Assembly (NCBI GenBank): GCA_030669415.1
Contig: DAOVDS010000003.1
Coordinates: 1 to 41,578 of the forward strand
DNA length: 41,578 nucleotides
Origin: a bacterium
Lineage (GTDB): Bacteria > Planctomycetota > SKW154 > DAOVDS01
Direction of reading: 5' to 3'
Shown here: piece after piece, positions 34,076 through 41,479 of the stretch
How the letters are laid out: each line of letters starts with the position of its first letter
Position numbering within the stretch: the first letter of the stretch is position 1
Translations under genes and position numbers: made by a program
Notes under the pieces: model-generated
What the model saw: only the letters and a program-made list of their open reading frames with translations
Told to the model about the DNA's origin: nothing
Database searches by the model: none

Positions 34076-35119
34076 TTATCGGTCGCCTTTGAGCGCTTTG
34101 AAGGATTTTTCGTAGAATTCCTGCTCGGCCTTAAAGCCGTGTTCCTTGCAGAATTCGGCCAGCTTGCGGTAGCGTGTGACCGGGTCGGTTTCTGTCGCCC
34201 AGCAGACCTTGGCCATACATTCCGGGCAGAGCCACAGGGGTTGGCGGTCGGCCTCGGCCATGTTGTTGCTTCCGCACATGTTGCACTCGTAGGCGATGCA
34301 GTGCAGTATGGAGAACATGTGTCCCGTCTCGTGGGTGGAGACCTTCATGGTGCGAAGCAGTGCGAGCTTGAACGTATCCTCGCTCACCGCGGGGTTGCCG
34401 AAGCGGTAGATTGACCAGACGCCCACGCGGTTTACGAGGGATGCCTGTCCGAAGACGAAGTTCCACCCGCGCCCCGGCCAGAGGTCCGATGATGTGAAGG
34501 CGATGTAGGCGGCAGCGTCATCAGGCAGGCGGGGGTAGAGCACTTTGTCGAGCACGTATGTCGAGAGGATTTGCTTGATTCTGTCGCCCTTGCTGTCCGT
34601 CCAGGTGGGATGGAACCGGCGGGCCTCGGCAGGGATTACCGAAAGAGGCATATCCTCCTTGATTTTTACCGGAAGGCTAAAGTAGCGGCCCATGAAGTCG
34701 GCGGTGAGGGTCACAATCTTTCGCTGGGCATTGGAGAACTCGCCGAGTGGCTGTATGTAGAGCGTGTTTCGCTTGCCCCGGACAGTAACGGGCTTTATCG
34801 CCAGGTATTCCTTGAAAGTCTGTCCGCGCTCGGGGTGGCTTTCGAGCCAGTCGCCCGGCTGGATGGGGCCCAGCTCATTGTGGAGCGGGCGCAGCTTCTC
34901 GATTGCGGCCTTGAGCTGGCGCCCCGTCGGCGTGGCCCTCAGAGAGGCGACTTCATCTTCATTGAGCGCAGGGATTATGCCTGTTTCCCCCGGCTGTACG
35001 CGCGGGGCCGGGCGGGTGCAGAAATAGAGCAGAGAGAAGGCAGCGAGTACGGCAAGTAGAATCACCCTTCGCAGGGCGCTGCCGCGCTCTGATTTCCGGC
35101 TTTTGCGTGAGGGTTCCAC
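34076..35119 (-). CDS. Archaemetzincin-family zinc metalloprotease
   Basis: Archaemetzincins are metzincin-type proteases, common in archaea and vertebrates, scattered in bacteria. The motif STHETGHMFSILHC supplies HExxHxxxxxH, the three zinc ligands (about residues 264-274). It is followed by the family's second metal site: CNMCGSNN and CPEC. An N-terminal membrane segment (about residues 20-35) probably anchors it outside the cytoplasm. The length is 347 residues from GTG 35119, chosen because a promoter ends 7 nt before it (see 35127-35155); a TTG at 35155 overlaps that promoter. Downstream of the HEAT lipoprotein gene on the same strand. Confidence 0.88.
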   Translation of the reverse strand: MEPSRKSRKSERGSALRRVILLAVLAAFSLLYFCTRPAPRVQPGETGIIPALNEDEVASLRATPTGRQLKAAIEKLRPLHNELGPIQPGDWLESHPERGQTFKEYLAIKPVTVRGKRNTLYIQPLGEFSNAQRKIVTLTADFMGRYFSLPVKIKEDMPLSVIPAEARRFHPTWTDSKGDRIKQILSTYVLDKVLYPRLPDDAAAYIAFTSSDLWPGRGWNFVFGQASLVNRVGVWSIYRFGNPAVSEDTFKLALLRTMKVSTHETGHMFSILHCIAYECNMCGSNNMAEADRQPLWLCPECMAKVCWATETDPVTRYRKLAEFCKEHGFKAEQEFYEKSFKALKGDR

Positions 35120-35126
35120 CAGTGAG

Positions 35127-35155
35127 AGTATACAACACGAAGCCTGTGCGCGCAA
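35127..35155 (-). promoter_or_regulatory. Promoter of the archaemetzincin gene, probably leaderless
   Basis: On the minus strand TTGCGC (35155-35150), 17-bp spacer, TATACT (35132-35127), then 7 nt to GTG at 35119. No Shine-Dalgarno sequence precedes the GTG. The geometry equals that at 146-182. Confidence 0.55.
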
Positions 35156-35173
35156 GTCTCACGGAGGCGGGAA

Positions 35174-36241
35174 TCACTTGAAGTTGTGTTTGTTCTTGTC
35201 CCACCAGTCCCGCCACGTCTTCTGCGCCTTCTTGAGCTCATCGGGGAGCTTCTGTTCCTTTTCGCCGAATGCGTAGGGGCGCTCGATGAAGTCATGCGTC
35301 AGCTTCTGGCCGGTCTGGAAGTAGAGAGCCCTTATGGCTTCGGCGCTGACCTTCTGGGACTTGTCGGTGATGGCCTCAATAAGGACGGGGATGGACTCGC
35401 GCGCCTTGTTCTTCTTAAACGCCATGGCGGCGCCCCAGCGCACCACCGCGTCCGCATCCTCTACCGCCACGACGAGGTCGAGCTTGGCCTGCGCGGGGCC
35501 CAGCTCGGCAAGCGCGATGGCGCAGCGGAAGCGCACGGTCGGGTCCTGCGCCTTGTCGCGAAGGAGAGTTATCAGCTTCGGCACCGCCTCTTTCACACGC
35601 ATCTCGGCGAGCGCGTTTACGGCCGAGAGCTTTGGCACAACCCAGTGCTCCCTTGACAGCAGCGACATGATATCGGGGATTGCCTCCTTGATGTTGAGCT
35701 TGCGTACGATGTAGATGCCTCTCCTGTTCTCGCGGTACTTGTAAGAGCCGCGTTTTTCCAGCGCGCGCAGCTTCTCGAAGATTGCCTGGGCCGTCTTTTG
35801 CGAGCGTTTCCCGATTTCGATAAGCGCGTAGGAGGCGTGGGCCTGGATGTCCTCGTTCTTGTCGGTGAGCAGGGCAATGAGCGGGTCTGCAAGCGATGTG
35901 TCCCCCGTCCTGCCAGCCGCTATGCAGCCGAGTATGCAGAGCTGGTCCTGCCTGACTCCCAGCAGTTTCCTTATGAAGGGGACAGCCCTGCGGCCATCGT
36001 TGAGGAGCTTCTTCTTCAGAATGATGTAGGTGTGGAACCTGTTGTACCTCTCGTCTGTGCCGTCGCCCCACCGAAGGACATCGTGGTCCTCGCTGACAAA
36101 CCCCCTGGGCGCTCTGCCCTCGCGGTACATGGCGGCAAGCGTCTCGAGGTCGGAGGGCGGCTTCCTGTCAGCGGGCGTAACGGTCGCGCAGCCGAAACAG
36201 GCAAAGCAGAGCAGTACGGAAATCAACTTCAGTCTTTTCAT
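35174..36241 (-). CDS. HEAT-repeat lipoprotein
   Basis: The 355-residue protein has a lipoprotein signal ending CFGC (Cys about residue 18). Residues about 85-310 form HEAT-like helical repeats: AVPFIRKLLG, DPLIALLTDKNEDIQAHASYAL, KEAVPKLITLLRDKAQDPTV and IPVLIEAITDKSQKVSAEAIRA. Such repeats give protein-protein scaffolds, here attached to a membrane. No catalytic residues are evident and the partner is unknown. ATG 36241 follows GGGGAG; a GTG at 36244 directly precedes it. It lies 3 nt after the upstream paralogue gene, in one operon with the two exported TPR-type proteins. Confidence 0.8.
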   Translation of the reverse strand: MKRLKLISVLLCFACFGCATVTPADRKPPSDLETLAAMYREGRAPRGFVSEDHDVLRWGDGTDERYNRFHTYIILKKKLLNDGRRAVPFIRKLLGVRQDQLCILGCIAAGRTGDTSLADPLIALLTDKNEDIQAHASYALIEIGKRSQKTAQAIFEKLRALEKRGSYKYRENRRGIYIVRKLNIKEAIPDIMSLLSREHWVVPKLSAVNALAEMRVKEAVPKLITLLRDKAQDPTVRFRCAIALAELGPAQAKLDLVVAVEDADAVVRWGAAMAFKKNKARESIPVLIEAITDKSQKVSAEAIRALYFQTGQKLTHDFIERPYAFGEKEQKLPDELKKAQKTWRDWWDKNKHNFK

Positions 36242-36244
36242 CAC

Positions 36245-37378
36245 TTACTCCCCGTCGAGTTTATCAAGCGGTTCCCGCTTGCGGGCAATCTCCATGTATC
36301 CATAGACGACACTGCATTCCCAGCCCCAGGTGTCGTCTATTCGTGGGCCGGGGTCGAACGCCTCGTCGTTTATCATCTCTATGGCTCGAAGGTAGTAGTA
36401 CTCGGCCTCGTCAAACTGCCTGAGCACGTGGTAGAGGTAGCCAGTCCACTTGTAGACAACCCAGCGCACAAGCCCGGTCCTCTCCGGTTTCACAAGTCTA
36501 TCACTGTTGCTCTGCGCAACCTCAAGCGCCTCGAGCATGCAGGCGAGCGCCTTCTGGGTGTCTTCATCTTTGTGGTACATGCCTGTTAGTGTGATGCGGC
36601 CCGCCACGGAGTTTTCGTTTATCTTGAATACCCTGTCGAAGTATCCGTGTGCGAGGTCTCTTTTGCCGAACGCGCGCATCCTCTGCGCTTCAATGAGAAG
36701 GGTATTTATTGCACTTCTCCTGCCGTCATCGGAGTTGAGGTTGAACCCGCGGTGGTAGAGGAAGTCGTTTTGCTCGAAGTCGGTCGTCTCGAACTTGAGC
36801 GGCTCTTCGAGGTTTTTCTCGCACAGGTCGGGCAGCGGCTTGGCCATGGCCGCAAAGTCAACTCTGGGTATGAAGACGTAATACCCCTCTTCGAGCGCTT
36901 CCGGCTTGTCGAAAGTCACTTTCATCCAGACCATCTCGCCCCAGGAATCCATCGGGCCCGGCTCGCAATCGCCGGCGGCAAACAGGGATGTTTTCCATGA
37001 GCTTTTCGGCTTTATGAATTCCTCGACACTCCACCAGGAATCCTCGGCAAGCTTCACGCGGCGAATATCCACCGACACAAAATCGCTCCAGCAAGCCTCG
37101 CCAGTCCTGACTGTAATGCCTTTGTCAGCCTCTATGCAGACCGGCACGAGTACGCCGATGGCGAAATCCCTTGCCAGGGCCTCGCCGGCATCGTCTGAGT
37201 AGGCCCGGTAGGACCATCTTATCCAGAACGCGCCTGTGCCGGGAGACCATCCGGACGAGCCGCTAACTTCGCCGCAGTGTATCTCGAACTTCTTCCCGGG
37301 CTTTTCCTGGCCCGCTGCCGAAAGAGCCACAAGAAGCAGCGCAAGCGCGGCAGACATTAGTATCAGGGACTTCTTCAT
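36245..37378 (-). CDS. Exported TPR-like protein, paralogue of the upstream gene
   Basis: The 377-residue protein has a signal peptide (about 1-23, ending SAAG). The N-terminal half is beta-rich with WSDFVSVDI and YYVFIPRVDFAAMAKPLPDL. The C-terminal half has TPR-like helices ending MINDEAFDPGPRIDDTWGW. These blocks align with the next gene upstream (WTDFVSV, DYVWRPKVDFTALAAAIPDL, MLNGRAFDPGPEIDD), so the two are tandem duplicates. The family and role are unknown to me. ATG 37378 follows GGGAAGGAGATA and overlaps the previous stop by one base (TAATG). Confidence 0.75.
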   Translation of the reverse strand: MKKSLILMSAALALLLVALSAAGQEKPGKKFEIHCGEVSGSSGWSPGTGAFWIRWSYRAYSDDAGEALARDFAIGVLVPVCIEADKGITVRTGEACWSDFVSVDIRRVKLAEDSWWSVEEFIKPKSSWKTSLFAAGDCEPGPMDSWGEMVWMKVTFDKPEALEEGYYVFIPRVDFAAMAKPLPDLCEKNLEEPLKFETTDFEQNDFLYHRGFNLNSDDGRRSAINTLLIEAQRMRAFGKRDLAHGYFDRVFKINENSVAGRITLTGMYHKDEDTQKALACMLEALEVAQSNSDRLVKPERTGLVRWVVYKWTGYLYHVLRQFDEAEYYYLRAIEMINDEAFDPGPRIDDTWGWECSVVYGYMEIARKREPLDKLDGE

Positions 37379-38514
37379 TATCTCCTTCCCGACCGGCGCC
37401 GAACCCAGGGCGAGCGGCAGTATTCCAGCGCGCTGCCCAGGCATGAGCGCTCGGCGCTCCAGTGGTCGTCAATTTCCGGGCCCGGGTCGAAAGCGCGGCC
37501 GTTTAGCATCTCTCGTGAAAGCACGTAGCAGTACTCGGCCTCGTCGTAGTCTCCAAGCTCTTCGTGGCACTCGCCCGCGTACTTGTAGAAATCCTGCAGG
37601 TCAAGAGCGCGGCATTCTTCATCCCCGGTGTAGTACGGGTCGCCATTCCCTTTGAGAAGCGCTGTGGCCCTGAGTACACTCGCAAGCGCCTCCTCGAACC
37701 TGCATGTCTCGTAGTCGAATCCGGCCTTTGAGATGAGTGCGGGTGTCGAGTCGGGGTTGATTTTTAGCGCCTTCGCGAGGAACGCGCGCGCTTCGGGCTC
37801 TTTCCCGAAGTCGAAGCGCTCGCCCGCCGTGAAGAGGTAGTGGTTCATGGCGGCTTTCTTCTCCGCGACAGTCTTGAACCCTATTCTCCTATGGCAAGTG
37901 AGGAAGGCAAACTCAGCGCCCGGGGTATTGCCGAAACCGGGATGCTCATAGATATTCTCCCGGGACAGGTCGGGAATGGCGGCGGCGAGCGCGGTGAAAT
38001 CCACCTTCGGACGCCACACGTAATCACCTTCTCTTAGCTTCCCGGGGTCATCGAACTCTATGATAAGCCATATTTCATCGTAGTCATTGCTTGAGAACTG
38101 TTCTCCTGTTTCGAGCACGTCAAGGGTCTCGTGCAGGCGGGCGTAGCGTCTCGCAGTATAGCTGCTTGCCGGCTCTTCGAGGTTGGTTTCGTCCTCTTCG
38201 TCAGGCATGTACTTGAGCTTGACGCTGACGAAATCCGTCCACGAGGCCTTCCCGGAGCGGATGGTTACGGGTGCGCTGCCGAAATTGCGGATAGTAACAG
38301 GGACTATGAGGCCGTCGGTGAAATCAGCTTGAGGGGAAAAGGAGGGCGGGTCGTCCGTATCAGAATGATAGCACAGCGCCCAGCGCATCCCATGGTGCCT
38401 GCTGAACCCGCCGCTGAAGATTCGGTACTGCTTCTGCGGCGCTTCCTGCCCCATGGCGAGTGGGAGGATGCACAGGGCCACCGCGATACAGCAAGCGATG
38501 CAGAGCTTCTTCAT
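37378..38514 (-). CDS. Exported TPR-like protein, first gene of a paralogous pair
   Basis: The 378-residue protein carries a signal peptide (about 1-22, LAMGQ), a beta-rich N-terminal domain and TPR-like helices. ARAFLAKALKINPDSTPALI is a recognisable TPR-type unit (about residues 245-265). It is paralogous to the following gene, with matching WTDFVSV and AFDPGPEIDD blocks. The basic C-terminus RRRSGRR overlaps the ribosome site of the next gene. The function is unknown; an exported scaffold or surface protein is plausible. A TTGACA promoter (38551-38579) precedes it. Confidence 0.75.
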   Translation of the reverse strand: MKKLCIACCIAVALCILPLAMGQEAPQKQYRIFSGGFSRHHGMRWALCYHSDTDDPPSFSPQADFTDGLIVPVTIRNFGSAPVTIRSGKASWTDFVSVKLKYMPDEEDETNLEEPASSYTARRYARLHETLDVLETGEQFSSNDYDEIWLIIEFDDPGKLREGDYVWRPKVDFTALAAAIPDLSRENIYEHPGFGNTPGAEFAFLTCHRRIGFKTVAEKKAAMNHYLFTAGERFDFGKEPEARAFLAKALKINPDSTPALISKAGFDYETCRFEEALASVLRATALLKGNGDPYYTGDEECRALDLQDFYKYAGECHEELGDYDEAEYCYVLSREMLNGRAFDPGPEIDDHWSAERSCLGSALEYCRSPWVRRRSGRR

Positions 38515-38550
38515 TTGTCCAGCCTCAGAAAGCGGGAAGTGTATGCCGGT

Positions 38551-38579
38551 ATATTCGTCGCTTTACAGTCATTTGTCAA
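38551..38579 (-). promoter_or_regulatory. Promoter of the paralogue/HEAT operon
   Basis: On the minus strand a perfect TTGACA (38579-38574), 17-bp spacer, GAATAT (38556-38551). Start would be near 38544, about 30 nt before ATG 38514. Confidence 0.55.
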
Positions 38580-38609
38580 TAGCGCTGACACTTATGTTTT
38601 TGACGAGAG

Positions 38610-38644
38610 CCGGTGAGTATCATTCACGACGATTTACTCACCGG
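38610..38644. promoter_or_regulatory. Perfect inverted repeat between kinase fragment and paralogue operon
   Basis: CCGGTGAGTA (38610-38619) and TACTCACCGG (38635-38644) form a 10-bp stem around a 15-nt loop. No T-tract follows on the minus strand, so it is either a weak terminator for the kinase fragment or an operator upstream of the TTGACA promoter. Confidence 0.5.
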
Positions 38645-38654
38645 AAGAAGGGTG

Positions 38655-39173
38655 TTATCTGGGCTGCAGCTCCTGTGCCTTGCGCCGGGCTTCGTCCGCC
38701 ACACCGCCCTGCTTGGCAAGGCCCATGTCGGTTATCTTCGTCATGCCTTCGAAGTCCACCATTATGTTGTCAGGCTTGATGTCGCGGTGGATTACGCCTT
38801 CCGCGTGCGCGTGGACAAGACCGTTGGCTACGTCGCGGGCGATGAAAAGGGCATCTTCCGGGGCCAGAGGACCGGCACTTCTGACAATGCTGCCTATGCT
38901 CTGGCCCTCCACGTACTCCATGACAATGTAGTTGAGTCCGTTCTGCTCTCCGGCATCGAAGACTTTGGTGATGTTGATGTGATTGAAGGCGGCGGCGGCA
39001 CGCGCCTCCCGCAGAAAGCGTCTGTGGTAGTCCTCATCCTTGGCCAGCTCAGGCGGCAGTACCTTGATGGCAACCTGTCTGCCGGTAAGGGTGTGCACCG
39101 CCTTGAAGACGACACCCATGCCGCCTTCACCCAGCTTGGAGACTACCTCGTAACCGCTTATGGATACCGTCAC
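38655..39173 (-). CDS. Ser/Thr protein kinase fragment, truncated after the DMG motif
   Basis: The 172-residue product covers the N-lobe and part of the C-lobe of a bacterial Hanks-type kinase: GEGGMGVVF (ATP loop), VAIKVL (catalytic Lys), VIHRDIKPDN (catalytic loop) and ITDMGLAK, with Met in place of Phe in DFG. It stops 17 residues after this, lacking the activation segment, APE motif and the remaining C-lobe, so it should not fold as a full kinase. No continuation is found in the other frames to the left. It is probably a decayed or deletion-truncated gene. The start is GTG 39173 with a poor ribosome site. Confidence 0.75.
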   Translation of the reverse strand: MTVSISGYEVVSKLGEGGMGVVFKAVHTLTGRQVAIKVLPPELAKDEDYHRRFLREARAAAAFNHINITKVFDAGEQNGLNYIVMEYVEGQSIGSIVRSAGPLAPEDALFIARDVANGLVHAHAEGVIHRDIKPDNIMVDFEGMTKITDMGLAKQGGVADEARRKAQELQPR

Positions 39174-39508
39174 CTGGCACTCCGACCTGTGAAACCGCTC
39201 TTATATGACGTCTCTGCGGGGGGAATTGCAACTCTTTTTTGGAGACTGTTCAACAGTAGTCAGCACTCATATTTAAGCCAGAGGTGAACACAGGTGAAGA
39301 CGAGGAGTTGGGTTATGCGGAGAGAAAAAGACTTGACGCCTCCTGCCCTCGGTTGTACCATGTCATCAGGACACAGCACAACAAGCGTTAGGATGGGCAA
39401 CAGCAAAGAATCCAGGCGGGCCGAGAACCACGCCATACGTGCTCATCTTGAGCTTGTTGGTGTTGTGTCCAATCTCGGCTCGCTTTGTTTTTGAAAGGGG
39501 GTGCCGCA
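39174..39508. other. Spacer between kinase fragment and integrase
   Basis: The 335 bp must hold the divergent promoters of the kinase fragment and the integrase. A plus-strand frame of 66 codons (39294-39494) ends just before the integrase; it is Arg/Ser-rich and unlike known excisionases, so I do not call it a gene. No repeat or RNA gene is evident. Confidence 0.35.
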
Positions 39509-40855
39509 TTGAGAATCTTTAGAAGAAAGTGGCGTGTAAGGGGCAAGAAAGAGGGCAAGCCAGCAACGCGGGAAAGCCGGAACTACTACGGCGAATACAA
39601 GGATGGTTCCGGGCGCACCCGCCGCGTTAGGCTGTGTGCTGACAAGAGCGTGTCTGAAAGGATGCTCGCAAAAATCAGCAGTGACGCTGCCCTGGAAGCT
39701 GTTGGAGTAAGAAACCCTTTCAGAAAGCAGGAGAAAATGCCGCTGAGCGAGCACCTTGCAGACTTCGCCAGGCACCTGAAAGCCCAAGGACGGACGGCGA
39801 AGCATATCAAGCACACTATGGGTATGTGCCAGTGCATTGTGCAGGATTTGAAGTTTCAGCACATCTCGGACTTGTCAGCTTCTCGGACTGAGAATTTCCT
39901 TGCGCGGCTTCACGGCAAAGGACTCAGTGCGAGTACCATCAATCACTACATAGTTGCAATCAAGTCCTTTGCTGCGTGGCTTGTTCGAGACGAGCGTACC
40001 GCCAGCAATCCGCTGGTAGGTCTAAGGCGCCTCAACCCTAATACTGACAAGCGACGTATCCGAAGAGCACTAACGGACGGTGAGAAGAAGGTGCTGATTG
40101 AAGCATCGGAGAAAGGCCCCGTGTTCAAAGGCCTGTCCGGGCCTCACAGGGCACTATGCTACAAGGTGGCACTCACGACCGGCCTGCGGGCGGCGGAGCT
40201 TCGTTCTCTCACTTGGGCGAGCTTTGACCTTGATAGCCTAACCCCGACAGTGGTTGTCGAAGCTGCCTATTCCAAACACCGGCGGCGGGATACACTCCCG
40301 CTCAAGGAGAGTGTAGCTGCCGAGTTGCGGAAGTGGAAGAAAGAGCAGTCGCATGTCGAGAGAGTTTTTCCGCTACCAGTGAACACAGTGGAGATGCTCA
40401 GACAGGACTTTGACACTGCCAACATTCCTTACAGGGACGAAGCGGGCCGCGTGGCGGACTTTCACGCGCTCCGGCATACCTTTATCACTGACCTTGTAAG
40501 GGCCGGGGCGCATCCAAAGGTTGCACAGACTTTGGCAAGGCACAGCAGCATAACCCTGACAATGGATGCCTATTGCCACTTTGAGGCAAAAAAGCAACGT
40601 GGCGTGGTGGAAGCGCTCCCTGATTTGACGAAAGAGGCGGCCAAGAGCGAACCACAGCCGCCGAATTTTGTACCGTATTTTGTCCGCATTTTGGGGCAAG
40701 AGCCGGCAGAACCTGGCACAAGCCGGCAGGAACAAAGAAGTGGTGCCAAAACAACCAATGGCTCTGGAACCCTCTATTTTGCTGGATTTTGCAACGCCTC
40801 GCAAGAACTCACACCAAAAATCAAGAGGCTGGAGGGGGAGGATTCGAACCTCTAA
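39509..40855 (+). CDS. Tyrosine-family site-specific integrase
   Basis: This integrase/recombinase (448 residues) inserts a mobile element into the neighbouring tRNA gene. It has an N-terminal arm-binding region, a core-binding SAM-like domain (about residues 75-160, HLADFARHLKAQG and a later HGKGLSASTINHYIVAIKSF), and the catalytic domain with Arg in TGLRAAELRSLTW, HxxR in FHALRHTF, and nucleophile Tyr in LTMDAYCHFE. TTG 39509 follows GAAAGGGGG; an upstream TTG at 39485 is possible. The last nine residues (LEGEDSNL) are encoded by the tRNA-Asn 3' end, a sign of a tRNA att site. Confidence 0.93.
   Translation: MRIFRRKWRVRGKKEGKPATRESRNYYGEYKDGSGRTRRVRLCADKSVSERMLAKISSDAALEAVGVRNPFRKQEKMPLSEHLADFARHLKAQGRTAKHIKHTMGMCQCIVQDLKFQHISDLSASRTENFLARLHGKGLSASTINHYIVAIKSFAAWLVRDERTASNPLVGLRRLNPNTDKRRIRRALTDGEKKVLIEASEKGPVFKGLSGPHRALCYKVALTTGLRAAELRSLTWASFDLDSLTPTVVVEAAYSKHRRRDTLPLKESVAAELRKWKKEQSHVERVFPLPVNTVEMLRQDFDTANIPYRDEAGRVADFHALRHTFITDLVRAGAHPKVAQTLARHSSITLTMDAYCHFEAKKQRGVVEALPDLTKEAAKSEPQPPNFVPYFVRILGQEPAEPGTSRQEQRSGAKTTNGSGTLYFAGFCNASQELTPKIKRLEGEDSNL
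40829..40855. other. Putative attachment-site core shared by integrase and tRNA
   Basis: These 27 bp are both the last codons of the integrase and the T-arm/acceptor end of tRNA-Asn. Elements that use tRNA sites recombine in this 3' portion. The second copy expected at the far (left) end of the element was not found by eye, so the left border is unknown. Confidence 0.5.
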
Positions 40856-40900
40856 TAGCTGATTAACAGTCAGCCGTGATACCGGTTTCACTACCCTCCA
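40829..40900 (-). tRNA. tRNA-Asn (anticodon GTT)
   Basis: The 72-nt cloverleaf has a 7-bp acceptor stem TGGAGGG/CCCTCCA, a 4-bp D stem (GTGA/TCAC), anticodon stem GCTGA/TCAGC with loop CTGTTAA (GTT), a 4-nt variable loop and a T arm with TTCGAAT. One A/C mismatch is at the foot of the T stem. The discriminator is G, as expected for Asn, and CCA is not encoded. Confidence 0.95.
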
Positions 40901-40905
40901 ATGGC

Positions 40906-40937
40906 AAAAAAACCCCGGAGCCGGATGGGCCCCGGGG
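40906..40937 (-). terminator. Rho-independent terminator upstream of tRNA-Asn
   Basis: On the minus strand CCCCGG (40937-40932) pairs with CCGGGG (40918-40913) and is followed by seven T residues (40912-40906), right before the tRNA. It implies a minus-strand transcript ending here. Confidence 0.65.
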
Positions 40938-41479
40938 CCTGCTGTTCGCAGGGACCTCTCAAGGCCCGGATCTGCTGTTATTGTTGTTGCCTGCTTCTTT
41001 GAACATAGCCAAAACCCCTGTAACCCGGATATATGACGACAAAACAGACCCGTAGCCCGCTGAAAAACCTGAAACCGCCTGTAAGAATCTGGGAATGAAA
41101 TCACTGCCGTAGCACGCCCGACGGTCAGTACCGGCTGGAGTACGAATGCATATCCCCCTATCTCCCTTGACTACATTCTCGGACACCGTCTTTAAAATGC
41201 ATCCCTTACATACCAACGAGTTGCGTCGAGTTTTTAACAATTTAGACAGGTGTCTCACGGTTGTGTGGGCTCCTTCGATTCGCCACAGATGTGTCGGCCT
41301 GTCAAGCCCCGGATTTTACATCCGGGGAAATTCGACCGCTCTTTTCTCATACTGTCCCCCATCACCCACATTCGGGTTTGTTTTGAACTTCGAGTTTTCG
41401 ACTCCGAGATCTTTTCGATTCCACATCCTTTTGCGTCAGAGAGGCGAGCGAACCTTTCGCTCAAGGGGCCCGCAGGCTG
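40938..41479. other. Long spacer with one doubtful ORF
   Basis: No clear gene. A minus-strand frame of 99 codons (40959-41258, GTG start) ends 21 bp before the terminator and so could be expressed, but the Cys/Arg-rich sequence matches no family I know. A short palindromic repeat lies at 41307-41327. The sequence is less GC-rich than the neighbouring genes. Confidence 0.4.
41307..41327. repeat. Short palindromic repeat, second TTTTACA-loop copy
   Basis: CCCCGGA-TTTTACA-TCCGGGG is flanked by CAAG and AAA, as at 17610-17630. One base pair differs on both arms (G:C there, A:T here). Confidence 0.75.

Noticed and set aside
39294-39494. Excisionase-like small gene before the integrase
   Set aside because: The composition is Arg/Ser-rich with no helix-turn-helix and no good ribosome site.
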